From assembly GCA_937900605.1 (NCBI GenBank), contig CALCDK010000159.1, positions 1-13,810 on the forward strand: a stretch of 13,810 nt of DNA. Direction: 5' to 3'. This document shows, one piece after another, positions 1 to 5,938 of the stretch (positions are counted from its first letter, which is position 1; every line of letters begins with the position of its first letter). Both the position numbers and the translations under genes were made by a program. Origin of the DNA: an uncultured Olsenella sp. Lineage in GTDB: Bacteria; Actinomycetota; Coriobacteriia; Coriobacteriales; Atopobiaceae. The notes under the pieces were generated by a model. That model saw only the letters and a list, made by a program, of their open reading frames with translations. It was not told the DNA's origin and made no database searches.

Positions 1-152
1 GCCTGGCCGAAAGCCTGCGAAGCAGGCACGGGCTCGCTCGCGTTCTTGACGCCTTTGCCTGAACCGCTACATCCAGCCAGCCCAAAGCCCGCTATGGTAA
101 CCGTTCCGATGCCGAGCAGCTTCAGGGCGCTCCTTCTCGTGTACTGCTTCAT
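1..152 (-). CDS. Putative Tat-exported lipoprotein, N-terminal 50 residues only
   Basis: This reading frame is cut by the left window edge; ATG is at 152-150. A GGAGG ribosome-binding site (161-165 on the complement) sits 8 nt before it, which fixes the start. The N-terminus has T5-R6-R7-S-A-L-K, resembling a twin-arginine motif, then a hydrophobic stretch (residues 12-26) and the lipobox L25-A26-G27-C28. This predicts export, lipidation at Cys28 and anchoring to the outer face of the membrane. After the Cys comes a Ser/Gly-rich linker typical of lipoproteins. The start lies 35 nt downstream of the stop of the LPXTG protein gene on the same strand, so they probably share a transcript. The mature domain is outside the window, so the function is unknown. 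A substrate-binding protein or a surface factor are both possible. Confidence 0.8.
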   Translation of the reverse strand, partial: MKQYTRRSALKLLGIGTVTIAGFGLAGCSGSGKGVKNASEPVPASQAFGQ

Positions 153-187
153 GGATGATTCCTCCTTGCTACGTGAATCGCCTTAGA

Positions 188-1438
188 CTACGAACGCTCC
201 GCCCGATTTCTTGCCGCCAGAATCAGGCCCGCCGAAACAAGTAGCAGAGCAAGAGCGGGCAGGCCGATGAGCGCGAACGTGCCGTCGCCCGTCTGGGGAA
301 GCTCGTCCTGCGTGCCTTCCTGAGCGGAGCCCTCGTTCGCATCCGCCGACCCATCGGGTCGGTCGCCGCCCTGCGGCTTGTCCCCGCCCGTCTGCGGGAG
401 CTTGGCGATGGGCTCGGTCTTGGTCTGGCCGCATGCCGCGCAGGTGTACGTCCTCACGCCCTCGGTGCTCTCGGTGGGCTCCTTCGTCACAACGCCGGCG
501 TCCCAGATGTGCCCCGTTGCGGCAAGCTCCTGCGACTGCTCGGCTCCGCAGATTGCGCAGGTGCGAATCTGCTTGCCGCTCTCCGTGCACGTGGGCTCGG
601 CCACCGTCTGCCATTCTCCGTAGGTGTGCTCGTCGCCGTCGATGGCGTGGAAATCGACCACGTTAACGCCGACTTCCTGCCTCCAGTCTGCGTACTCCTC
701 GGCAGCGGTGCCCGTGTACCCGATGATGCAGCCACCCAGAATGGGCGTGCCTACGAACTCGGTGACCGACTTGGGCACCCACACGTATTCGAGGCTGCCG
801 CATCCGTTGAGGAACGTGGCGGGAATCTGCGCCACGCCCTCCTCGATATATACGGTTTCAAGGCTGTCGCAGCCGTAGAACTGCGCGTTGCCGCCGCCCC
901 ATTCGGAGCCTGCGGGGATGGTCACTGAGACGAGGCTGTCACAGTCGATGAACACGTCCGAAGCCCATGTCACGTTCTCGGGCAGTTCGATTTCCGCGAA
1001 GCCCGCTCCGCCGAACGCCACGTTTTCCACGCGCTCCAAGCCGTCGTTCAAGTACACCTCGGTGAGCGAGGGGTTGTCGGCGAACGCACTCACGCCAATC
1101 GTTCTCACGGTGGAGGACATGGTCGCCTTCTGCAGGCTGGCGTAGCTCACGCCGCCTCGCGTGGCGAACGCCATGCTGGGCACCTCGGTCACACCTTCGG
1201 CAACCTTGACCTCCTTGACCTGCGCGGCGTACGGCTCCCATTCGTAGGCCCCGCCCGCGCTTATCGGGGCTATGTCCTCGGAAAGCGTGAGCACGCCCGC
1301 ATCGTCCAGCGACCAGCCGTCGCCGCCCGCCACCTCTACGGCGTACGCGGGGCGCGCCGCCAGAAATAGCAGCAGGGCGCATGCCGCGAGCAGCGCCGCA
1401 AAACGCGCCGCTCTTCTCGTCCGTTCGGTTATATCCAT
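188..1438 (-). CDS. BspA-like leucine-rich-repeat cell-wall surface protein with LPXTG anchor
   Basis: This is a 416-residue secreted surface protein. ATG at 1438 is chosen because AAAGGAG lies 7 nt upstream and a signal peptide follows directly (positively charged start, hydrophobic residues 13-27, A-Y-A cleavage site near residue 33). The frame stays open further upstream, but those codons run through a hairpin. Residues about 75-240 contain irregular BspA/TpLRR-type (LRR_5) repeats, with recurring 'SL..V.IP..V..I...F..C' patterns. Residues 270-345 hold two short modules, each with a CxxC pair (294-297 and 333-336), as often seen in Gram-positive surface proteins. The C-terminus has LPQTG (380-384), a hydrophobic segment (388-409) and a basic tail, the standard sortase signal. 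A second LPQTG (347-351) stands in front of a Gly/Asp/Glu-rich linker. Adhesion or host-surface binding is plausible by family but not shown. Confidence 0.88.
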   Translation of the reverse strand: MDITERTRRAARFAALLAACALLLFLAARPAYAVEVAGGDGWSLDDAGVLTLSEDIAPISAGGAYEWEPYAAQVKEVKVAEGVTEVPSMAFATRGGVSYASLQKATMSSTVRTIGVSAFADNPSLTEVYLNDGLERVENVAFGGAGFAEIELPENVTWASDVFIDCDSLVSVTIPAGSEWGGGNAQFYGCDSLETVYIEEGVAQIPATFLNGCGSLEYVWVPKSVTEFVGTPILGGCIIGYTGTAAEEYADWRQEVGVNVVDFHAIDGDEHTYGEWQTVAEPTCTESGKQIRTCAICGAEQSQELAATGHIWDAGVVTKEPTESTEGVRTYTCAACGQTKTEPIAKLPQTGGDKPQGGDRPDGSADANEGSAQEGTQDELPQTGDGTFALIGLPALALLLVSAGLILAARNRAERS

Positions 1439-1517
1439 TGTTCCGCTCCTTTGCGCTTGCTGTATACGGTGCTCGAAAGTGGTGGCAGCCGCCATACGGG
1501 CTACTCCACATAGGCTG

Positions 1518-1564
1518 CCCGCTGCATGGATCGTGGCGAAAACCGCCATGATCCATGCAGCGGG
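1518..1564. repeat. Long perfect-looking hairpin between two genes (21-bp arms, 5-nt loop)
   Basis: The arms are 1518-1538 and 1544-1564, with loop AAAAC (1539-1543). Twenty of 21 positions pair. The exception (1533/1549) is G-U in plus-strand RNA and C-A in minus-strand RNA. It lies 17 nt after the stop of the membrane protein gene and about 80 nt before the LPXTG protein start. No T-run follows on either strand, so it is not a classical intrinsic terminator. It could attenuate transcription, stabilise the upstream mRNA end, or be a small mobile palindrome. Confidence 0.7.
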
Positions 1565-1580
1565 GTTCGACGGCAGGCCG

Positions 1581-2369
1581 CTACCGCTTGCCCATCGCTT
1601 TGGCAATCCAGTCGAGGTTGCTGCTGGCGCTTGCGGTGTTTGCGTTTATCTGCTGGGCTTGGCTGAGAACCTGCCCCTGTATGAACAGGTTGCCTAGCTG
1701 CAGCATGTTGCCGATGCGCTGCTGGTTGAGAATCTGCTGCTGCCCCTGCTCCATACGGCGCTGATGCCGCTCTGTCTCGTAGAGGTTGACCATCTCCTGC
1801 ACGGTGCTCGCGCGGTGGTTGCGCACGGCGGTAAGGAAGAAGTCCACGGCGTCGATGTTGTCGTAGTCCATCGGGTACCACGGCGCGACTTCCGCAGCCC
1901 AGCGCTGCTGCACGGCGAAGATCTCCCGCTTCGTCTGCTCGATACTCTGCGCGAGCGCTTGGTTATTGGCCTCCACTTGCGCGTTGCTCTGGTCGATGGT
2001 GGCGTTCTTGCGCTCTCGCCCCTTGTCGGCCGACTTTGAGATGACCCCGTACAGAACCGCGCCGATGATGGCGGACACCACGAGATTGACGATGTTCCAG
2101 ACCATCACCTGAAGCTCCATTCCACCTGCCGAGAAGAACGGGATGGTTATCGGGTACGTGATGGCCTTGAGCGGCGTGCTGGTGATGAGCGCGAACGCGA
2201 TGAGAAAGCCCGCCACGGCGTAAAGCACGGGGTGACGCTTGGTCTTCTTCTCCGTCTTGGCAGCGAACTGCGTGCTCAGCTGGTTGATGCGGTTCTGCAG
2301 CCCCACCACGCGGTGCATCAAATCATGCGCCGTGGCGACTCCTGATAGCAAATCCTCTTGGCTCCCCAT
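1581..2369 (-). CDS. Membrane protein of unknown function: two TM segments plus a cytoplasmic coiled-coil-like C-terminal region
   Basis: The protein has 262 residues. ATG at 2369 is preferred over the upstream in-frame TTG (2402) because AAAGGG stands 8 nt before it. Residues 1-45 form a charged helix with heptad-like spacing. TM helices are predicted at about 47-64 and 88-110. Residues 115-160 are polar and Gln/Glu-rich, probably coiled coil. Residues 164-206 hold a segment of the pattern YP..Y....AVDFFL.AVRNHRA.T..E..NLYE.E, which I recall as recurrent in uncharacterised membrane-associated proteins of Gram-positive gut bacteria; it has no function I can name. The tail is Gln/Asn-rich. It is the first gene of the minus-strand set and diverges from the XRE regulator, so it is probably under that regulator's control. 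A scaffold or envelope-stress role is conceivable but unproven. Confidence 0.8.
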   Translation of the reverse strand: MGSQEDLLSGVATAHDLMHRVVGLQNRINQLSTQFAAKTEKKTKRHPVLYAVAGFLIAFALITSTPLKAITYPITIPFFSAGGMELQVMVWNIVNLVVSAIIGAVLYGVISKSADKGRERKNATIDQSNAQVEANNQALAQSIEQTKREIFAVQQRWAAEVAPWYPMDYDNIDAVDFFLTAVRNHRASTVQEMVNLYETERHQRRMEQGQQQILNQQRIGNMLQLGNLFIQGQVLSQAQQINANTASASSNLDWIAKAMGKR

Positions 2370-2472
2370 GTACCCGACCCTTTCTCTCGTTTCGCGGGGC
2401 AAATCGCCCCAGCAAGGCGCGCGAGCAGCCTTCGCTGCGCCTCTGTTTTCATAATTAAACTATATAGGCATA

Positions 2473-2515
2473 AAACCGCCCATGTAGGCTATTATAGCCG
2501 ACAGAAATCGCCCAT
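2473..2515. promoter_or_regulatory. Candidate divergent promoter/operator between the membrane protein gene and the XRE regulator
   Basis: The 2370-2554 intergenic region has an unusually AT-rich centre. A perfect 13-bp palindrome GGCTATTATAGCC (2487-2499) contains TATAAT on the minus strand (2491-2496), a consensus -10, and TATTAT on the plus strand (2490-2495). Two direct repeats flank it, AAACCGCCCAT (2473-2483) and AAATCGCCCAT (2505-2515), 32 bp apart, about three helical turns. A related AAATCGCCCC lies at 2401-2410. No good -35 box is seen at 17 bp on either strand. XRE proteins usually bind such sites next to their own gene, so autoregulation and control of the opposite operon are likely. 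Confidence 0.5.
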
Positions 2516-2554
2516 AGGATTCAAGGCAACTTGATTTTGATGGGCGGTGATTGC

Positions 2555-2890
2555 ATGAAATACTTCGAAATAGGCCAGCGGATTAGGCGCTACCGCAAGG
2601 CATGCGGTCTGTCGCAGGAGGCGCTGGCGGGAAGGGTCGGCATCTCCGTCACGCATATGAGCCATATCGAGACCGGAAACACGAAGCTGAGCCTGCCCGT
2701 GCTGGCGAAAATCGCCGAAGAGCTTTCGGTAGGGACGGACGCGCTTTTAACGGACGAATCGAAGCCCGACAAGGCCGCGCTTTCGGCGGAGGTGCAGGAA
2801 ATTCTAGTTTCGTTCGAGGCCGACGAACTGCCCGTGGCAATTGAGGTTCTGCGTGCGCTCAGAAACGCGCTCGCGAAGCAACGCGACTAG
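2555..2890 (+). CDS. XRE-family helix-turn-helix transcriptional regulator
   Basis: This is a 111-residue DNA-binding protein. Residues 5-62 form an HTH_3/Cro-CI-type domain; the core is residues 19-43, with S-Q-E-A-L-A at the start of the first helix and H-I-E-T-G after the recognition helix. Residues 75-108 form a short acidic then basic helical tail, probably for dimerisation, as in many small XRE proteins of integrative elements. ATG 2555 is chosen as the first Met that starts directly on the family's usual N-terminus (I-G-Q-R-I-R-R-Y-R). Its ribosome-binding site is weak (GGTGA, 4 nt away). ATG 2540, giving five extra residues, is possible. It faces away from the surface-protein operon and is followed by a terminator. 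Its likely role is repressor or switch for the divergent cargo operon. Confidence 0.88.
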   Translation: MKYFEIGQRIRRYRKACGLSQEALAGRVGISVTHMSHIETGNTKLSLPVLAKIAEELSVGTDALLTDESKPDKAALSAEVQEILVSFEADELPVAIEVLRALRNALAKQRD

Positions 2891-2926
2891 GGGGCGTTTC
2901 ACGCAATCAGATTTGCACCCGACAAA

Positions 2927-2944
2927 AGTTGTAAAAGAGTTGCA
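2927..2944 (+). repeat. Tandem AGTTGYA heptamers near the element end
   Basis: AGTTGTA (2927-2933) and AGTTGCA (2938-2944) are direct repeats one helical turn (11 bp) apart, 57-74 bp from the junction in the phosphatase gene. Short direct repeats near the end of an integrated element can be arm-type binding sites of a tyrosine recombinase or excisionase. With only two short copies this may be chance. Confidence 0.3.
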
Positions 2945-2957
2945 CAGGGTTCAAAAG

Positions 2958-2998
2958 ATAAGGGCAAACCGCTCATTTATGAGGCGGTTTGCCCTTAT
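2958..2998. terminator. Strong bidirectional-looking terminator at the element edge
   Basis: A perfect 15-bp stem is formed by 2958-2972 and 2984-2998 (ATAAGGGCAAACCGC and its complement), with an 11-nt loop that can pair partly. The minus-strand RNA continues CTTTTG after the stem; the plus-strand RNA ends in TTATTGT. It lies 67 nt after the XRE gene stop and 2 nt from the broken phosphatase frame, so it can stop transcripts arriving from both sides. Confidence 0.75.
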
Positions 2999-3000
2999 TG

Positions 3001-3039
3001 TCAGATATTCCCGTGGCAGACGAACAGGATGCGGTGCAT
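3001..3039 (-). pseudogene. 5' remnant of a low-molecular-weight protein tyrosine phosphatase gene, broken by insertion
   Basis: On the minus strand an ATG at 3039, preceded by a good GGGGAG ribosome-binding site 6 nt away, encodes M-H-R-I-L-F-V-C-H-G-N-I and then a TGA (3003-3001). This is the characteristic start of LMW-PTP/arsenate-reductase-like phosphatases. Their catalytic P-loop is C-x5-R-S/T, here C8-H-G-N-I, with the following C-R-S missing. After the Ile codon the sequence changes at once to the less GC-rich element DNA. The remnant follows the carboxypeptidase gene on the same strand, separated by a terminator, so the intact gene would have had its own promoter or read-through. The 3' part is expected at the other end of the element, outside the window. 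The match rests on 12 residues only, but they include the signature cysteine and the right N-terminal position. Confidence 0.72.
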
Positions 3040-3096
3040 GGGCGGCTCCCCTCGCGTTCGGGCGCTTCGGCTGACGCAGGACAAGATGCACGAGAG

Positions 3097-3124
3097 AGGG
3101 CCCGGGGCGCAAGCTCCGGGCCCT
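3097..3124 (-). terminator. GC-rich terminator after the carboxypeptidase gene
   Basis: The 12-bp stem is formed by 3097-3108 and 3113-3124 with one G-T pair. It closes a four-base GCAA loop (TTGC on the minus strand). It lies 59 nt downstream of the stop at 3183 on the minus strand. The downstream minus-strand sequence is pyrimidine-rich (CTCTCTCG) rather than a clean T-run. Confidence 0.6.
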
Positions 3125-3182
3125 TGGCGAGGCCGCGCCGCGGGCTTGGTCGCGCCGTGGACGTGACCGCCCGCGGGCGGCG

Positions 3183-4787
3183 CTACTTGGCGTGGCCGCC
3201 GTGCGCGCCGCGCTTGGGGGCGCCGGACGGCGCGGACGCGGACCCGCCGGCGGAGATGACGCGGCTCACCGGGGAGTCGTGCGGCGTGGTGCGGTCCGTG
3301 TGGGCGCGCCTCACGTCGTGCGCGGCGAGGCTGCTGGCGTTGCCGCCGTGGGCCTTGGGGCGGAACCGCCCGTCGGCGACCACCTGGACGCGGTACGGGG
3401 CGCTCGAGCGCCTCCTGCGGGCCACGACGACGCCGGCGACGACGACGCCGGCGACGGCGGCGCCGGCCACGGCCGCGACGGCGGCGGCCACGAGCAGCGC
3501 GTGGAGCGGGTCGGACAACCACCACAGCACGAGGGCCGGGACGGACAGCGCCATCGCGTCGCGCGCGGCGAGCGACACCTCGCCCAGCACGACGCCGCCC
3601 TGCGAAAGCGTGGCGCGGCCCAGGTCCTGGCCGGCCTCGACCGGCGCCTGGAACGGGGCGCCCCAGTCGCACGAGACGTCCAGGTCGGCCAGGGTGGTCC
3701 CGCGCGGGACGGTGGCGACCACGTCGGAGCCCGCGACCGCCGCGACCCTCTCGCCGTCGCTCGAGAGCGTGACGACGGCCTGGGCCACCTCGTCGCCGGC
3801 GCGGACCACGGCCGTGGTCTCCCACGCCGAGAAGCCCCACTCGAACAGGTCGCGCAGGTCGCGGAAGTTGGGCGTCACGCCGGCGGCGTCGGGGACGTTG
3901 GGCGCCCCGAGGGCCACGCCGACGAGCGTCATGCCGTCGCGGCGCGCGGCGGCCACGAGGCACTTGCCGGCGTCGTCGGTGTAGCCGGTCTTGGCCGCGA
4001 CGACCTCGCCGCCCATATAGACGGGGCTCCCCTCGCGCAGCAGCAGGTCGGTGGTGCGCAGGGTGCGCGCGGGGCTCGCGGGCGTGGCCGGCAGCTCCCA
4101 CGTGGCGCTGCCGGCGATCTCGCAGAACTCCGGGTGCGCCAGCGCGGCGCGCAGGATCGCGGAGAGGTCCCGGGCGGTGGTGTAGTGGTTCTCGTCGTGC
4201 AGGCCGCACGGGTTGGCGAAGTGCGTCCCCCCGCAGCCGAGCTGGGCGGCGCGCTCGTTCATCATGTCGACGAACGACTGCCAGCTGCCGGCCACGTGGC
4301 GCGCCAGGACGTACGCCGCGTCGTTGCCGGACGGCACGAGAAGGCAGGCGAGCAGGTCGCGCACGGACAGGACGTCGCCCTCCCTCAGGCCCGAGACGGA
4401 GCTCTCGGCCGTGACCTCGTCGAAGTCGGAGGCCTCGACGCTGACCTGCTCGTCCAGCGAGCAGTTCTCGAGCACGAGCAGCGCGGTCATGACCTTGGTG
4501 GTCGAGGCCGGGAAGCGGCGCGCGTCGGCGTCCTGCTCGAAGAGCACCCGGCCGGTGTCCGCGTCGAGCAGCAGCGCCGACGGGGACGCGACCGCGGGCG
4601 GCTCGTCCGCGGAGGCCGGCGCGGCCTGGTCCGGCGCGGCGGGCGAGGACTGGGCCGCGGCGGCGTCGGGGCCCTCGGCCAGCGCGACGGCGGGCCCGAC
4701 TGGGCCGGCGCCCAGCAGCAGGGCCAGCGAGCAGAGCAGCGCGAGGCCGCGGGCCCCGCGCGAGACGGCGTTTCGAGACGTGCGCAT
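3183..4787 (-). CDS. D-alanyl-D-alanine carboxypeptidase, penicillin-binding protein of the S11 (DacA/DacF) family
   Basis: This is a 534-residue exported serine peptidase that removes the terminal D-Ala from peptidoglycan stem peptides and so limits cross-linking. All three penicillin-binding motifs are present: S95-T-T-K98 (nucleophile Ser95), S153-G-N155 and K266-T-G268. Residues 1-37 are a signal peptide, 38-68 an Ala/Pro linker, about 69-310 the catalytic domain, and about 340-410 a beta-rich C-terminal domain. Residues about 413-457 form one or two hydrophobic segments, followed by R-R-R-R and a tail of about 75 polar residues. Family members usually end in a short amphipathic anchor, so this cytoplasmic tail is unusual. 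ATG at 4787 follows a GGGGAGG-rich ribosome-binding site. It starts 11 nt after the uppP stop, so the two are one operon acting in cell-wall assembly. Confidence 0.93.
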   Translation of the reverse strand: MRTSRNAVSRGARGLALLCSLALLLGAGPVGPAVALAEGPDAAAAQSSPAAPDQAAPASADEPPAVASPSALLLDADTGRVLFEQDADARRFPASTTKVMTALLVLENCSLDEQVSVEASDFDEVTAESSVSGLREGDVLSVRDLLACLLVPSGNDAAYVLARHVAGSWQSFVDMMNERAAQLGCGGTHFANPCGLHDENHYTTARDLSAILRAALAHPEFCEIAGSATWELPATPASPARTLRTTDLLLREGSPVYMGGEVVAAKTGYTDDAGKCLVAAARRDGMTLVGVALGAPNVPDAAGVTPNFRDLRDLFEWGFSAWETTAVVRAGDEVAQAVVTLSSDGERVAAVAGSDVVATVPRGTTLADLDVSCDWGAPFQAPVEAGQDLGRATLSQGGVVLGEVSLAARDAMALSVPALVLWWLSDPLHALLVAAAVAAVAGAAVAGVVVAGVVVARRRRSSAPYRVQVVADGRFRPKAHGGNASSLAAHDVRRAHTDRTTPHDSPVSRVISAGGSASAPSGAPKRGAHGGHAK

Positions 4788-4798
4788 GCTCCCCTCCC

Positions 4799-5725
4799 CT
4801 ACACGAGCGCGAAGTAGGCGATCACGACGAGGCCGAGCACGATGCGGTACCAGCCGAACGGCCTGAAGTCGTGGCGCCTGACGAAGTCCATGAGGAAGCG
4901 GATGGTGGCCAGCGACACCAGGAACGCGACGACGCAGCCCACCAGCAGGACCGACGCCTCCATGCCGGTGAGGGCGTTGCCGGCGAGGAAGAACTTGACG
5001 AGCCTGAGGCCCGAGGCGCCGAACATCACGGGGATGGCCAGGAAGAACGTGAACTCGGCCACGGCCGTGCGCGAGCAGCCCAGCAGCAGGCCGCCGATGA
5101 TGGTGGAGCCGGAGCGAGAGGTGCCCGGGACGATGGAGAGCACCTGGAACAGCCCGATGCCCATGGCGGTGCGCCAGTCCAGCTCGTCGACGCTGCGGAC
5201 GCGCGCGTCGGCGTCGGCCAGCTCGCAGGCGCTGGCGCCCTCGGGCAGCGCGGCGGGGGCGGCGAAGTGCGCGCCGGAAGGGCGCTCGGCGAGAAGCGCG
5301 CGGGCGCGGCGCTCGCGGACGGTCTCGATCGCGATGAAGGCGACGCCGTAGACGACGAGCGCCGCGGCGACCACGAACGGGCTGCCGAGGTGCTCCTCCA
5401 TCCAGTCGTCGAGCGGGATGCCGACGAGGGCGGCCGGCAGGCATGCCACGATGGTCTTGCCCCACAGCGTCCAGGTGCCCCGGCGCTGCTCGGGCGTCTT
5501 GGAGCGGGAGAACGGATTGAGCCTCCCGAAGAAGACGACGCAGACGGCCAGGATGGCCCCCAGCTGGATCACGACCAGGAACATGTTCCAGAACGCCTCG
5601 GAGACGTTCATGGCCAGGAACTGGTCGAGCAGCAGCATGTGGCCCGTCGACGAGATGGGCAGCCACTCGCTGACGCCCTCGACGATGCCGAAGACGGCGG
5701 CCTTGGCGAGCTCGATGAAATCCAC
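4799..5725 (-). CDS. uppP: Undecaprenyl-diphosphatase UppP/BacA
   Basis: This is a 308-residue polytopic membrane enzyme that dephosphorylates undecaprenyl pyrophosphate, recycling the lipid carrier for peptidoglycan and wall polymers; overexpression gives bacitracin resistance in this family. Visible signatures are E16-G-V-S-E20-W-L-P-I-S-S-T-G-H29 (catalytic Glu, Ser and His region) and P200-G-T-S-R204-S-G-S-T (substrate-phosphate binding). Several hydrophobic helices fill the rest. The start is GTG at 5725: it begins exactly at the conserved N-terminus and has GGGAGG 9 nt upstream. Residues about 137-184 form a longer hydrophilic Ala/Glu/Arg loop than in the E. coli protein. It is first in an operon with the D,D-carboxypeptidase gene, a pairing that links carrier recycling to wall trimming. 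Confidence 0.95.
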   Translation of the reverse strand: MDFIELAKAAVFGIVEGVSEWLPISSTGHMLLLDQFLAMNVSEAFWNMFLVVIQLGAILAVCVVFFGRLNPFSRSKTPEQRRGTWTLWGKTIVACLPAALVGIPLDDWMEEHLGSPFVVAAALVVYGVAFIAIETVRERRARALLAERPSGAHFAAPAALPEGASACELADADARVRSVDELDWRTAMGIGLFQVLSIVPGTSRSGSTIIGGLLLGCSRTAVAEFTFFLAIPVMFGASGLRLVKFFLAGNALTGMEASVLLVGCVVAFLVSLATIRFLMDFVRRHDFRPFGWYRIVLGLVVIAYFALV

Positions 5726-5801
5726 GGCAGACAACCTCCCAATCAGTGCACGGTCCCGACGATTCTCACACCGCACGCGCGACGCGGCGGCCGGACAGAG
5801 C

Positions 5802-5807
5802 ATTCTA
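5802..5807 (-). promoter_or_regulatory. Candidate -10 element for uppP
   Basis: TAGAAT (5/6 to TATAAT) lies on the minus strand 76 nt before the uppP GTG, within CGTAGAAT. The same octamer occurs before the HAD phosphatase gene. No clear -35 box is visible. The 213-bp region between uppP and the divergent usp gene (5726-5938) otherwise shows only short palindromes such as ACACGTGT. Confidence 0.3.
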
Positions 5808-5938
5808 CGTACAAAGAGTACGCCGCTCGCCGGACACGTGTGCGCCACCCACGGACCCGCACGGGCGCCGCCGCGGTGCGGGGGCATAACAGTGGCATCG
5901 ACGGCCGCGGTGGCCGCCCACGTCGAAAGGGGGACGTC

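Larger units (their letters stand above)
1..3000. mobile_element. End of a putative integrated genetic element (continues left of the window)
   Basis: This is inferred, not directly seen as a named element. The segment is less GC-rich than the rest of the window. It carries accessory-type genes: surface protein, lipoprotein, a two-TM protein of unknown function and an XRE regulator. It stops exactly where a host LMW-PTP gene is broken after its 12th codon (3004-3039, minus). No integrase, relaxase or replication gene lies in the visible part, so the class of element (ICE, prophage or genomic island) cannot be told. The other end, with the rest of the phosphatase gene, should lie left of position 1. 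Confidence 0.6.

Noticed and set aside
1439..1606. 56-residue N-terminal extension of the LPXTG protein
   Set aside because: It would read through the 1518-1564 hairpin and put the signal peptide internally; AAAGGAG precedes ATG 1438.
2940..3060. A tRNA gene as the integration site at the element junction
   Set aside because: No cloverleaf could be built; the hairpin is a simple terminator and the disrupted sequence is a protein-coding start.
3167..3180. Perfect 14-bp palindrome CCGCCCGCGGGCGG next to the carboxypeptidase stop
   Set aside because: GC-only palindromes of this length are expected at this composition; the 3097-3124 hairpin is the better terminator.
3192..4817. 541-residue plus-strand open frame opposite the carboxypeptidase gene
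   Set aside because: Ala/Arg/Gly-rich shadow in very high-GC DNA; the minus strand carries all S11 peptidase motifs with a ribosome-binding site.
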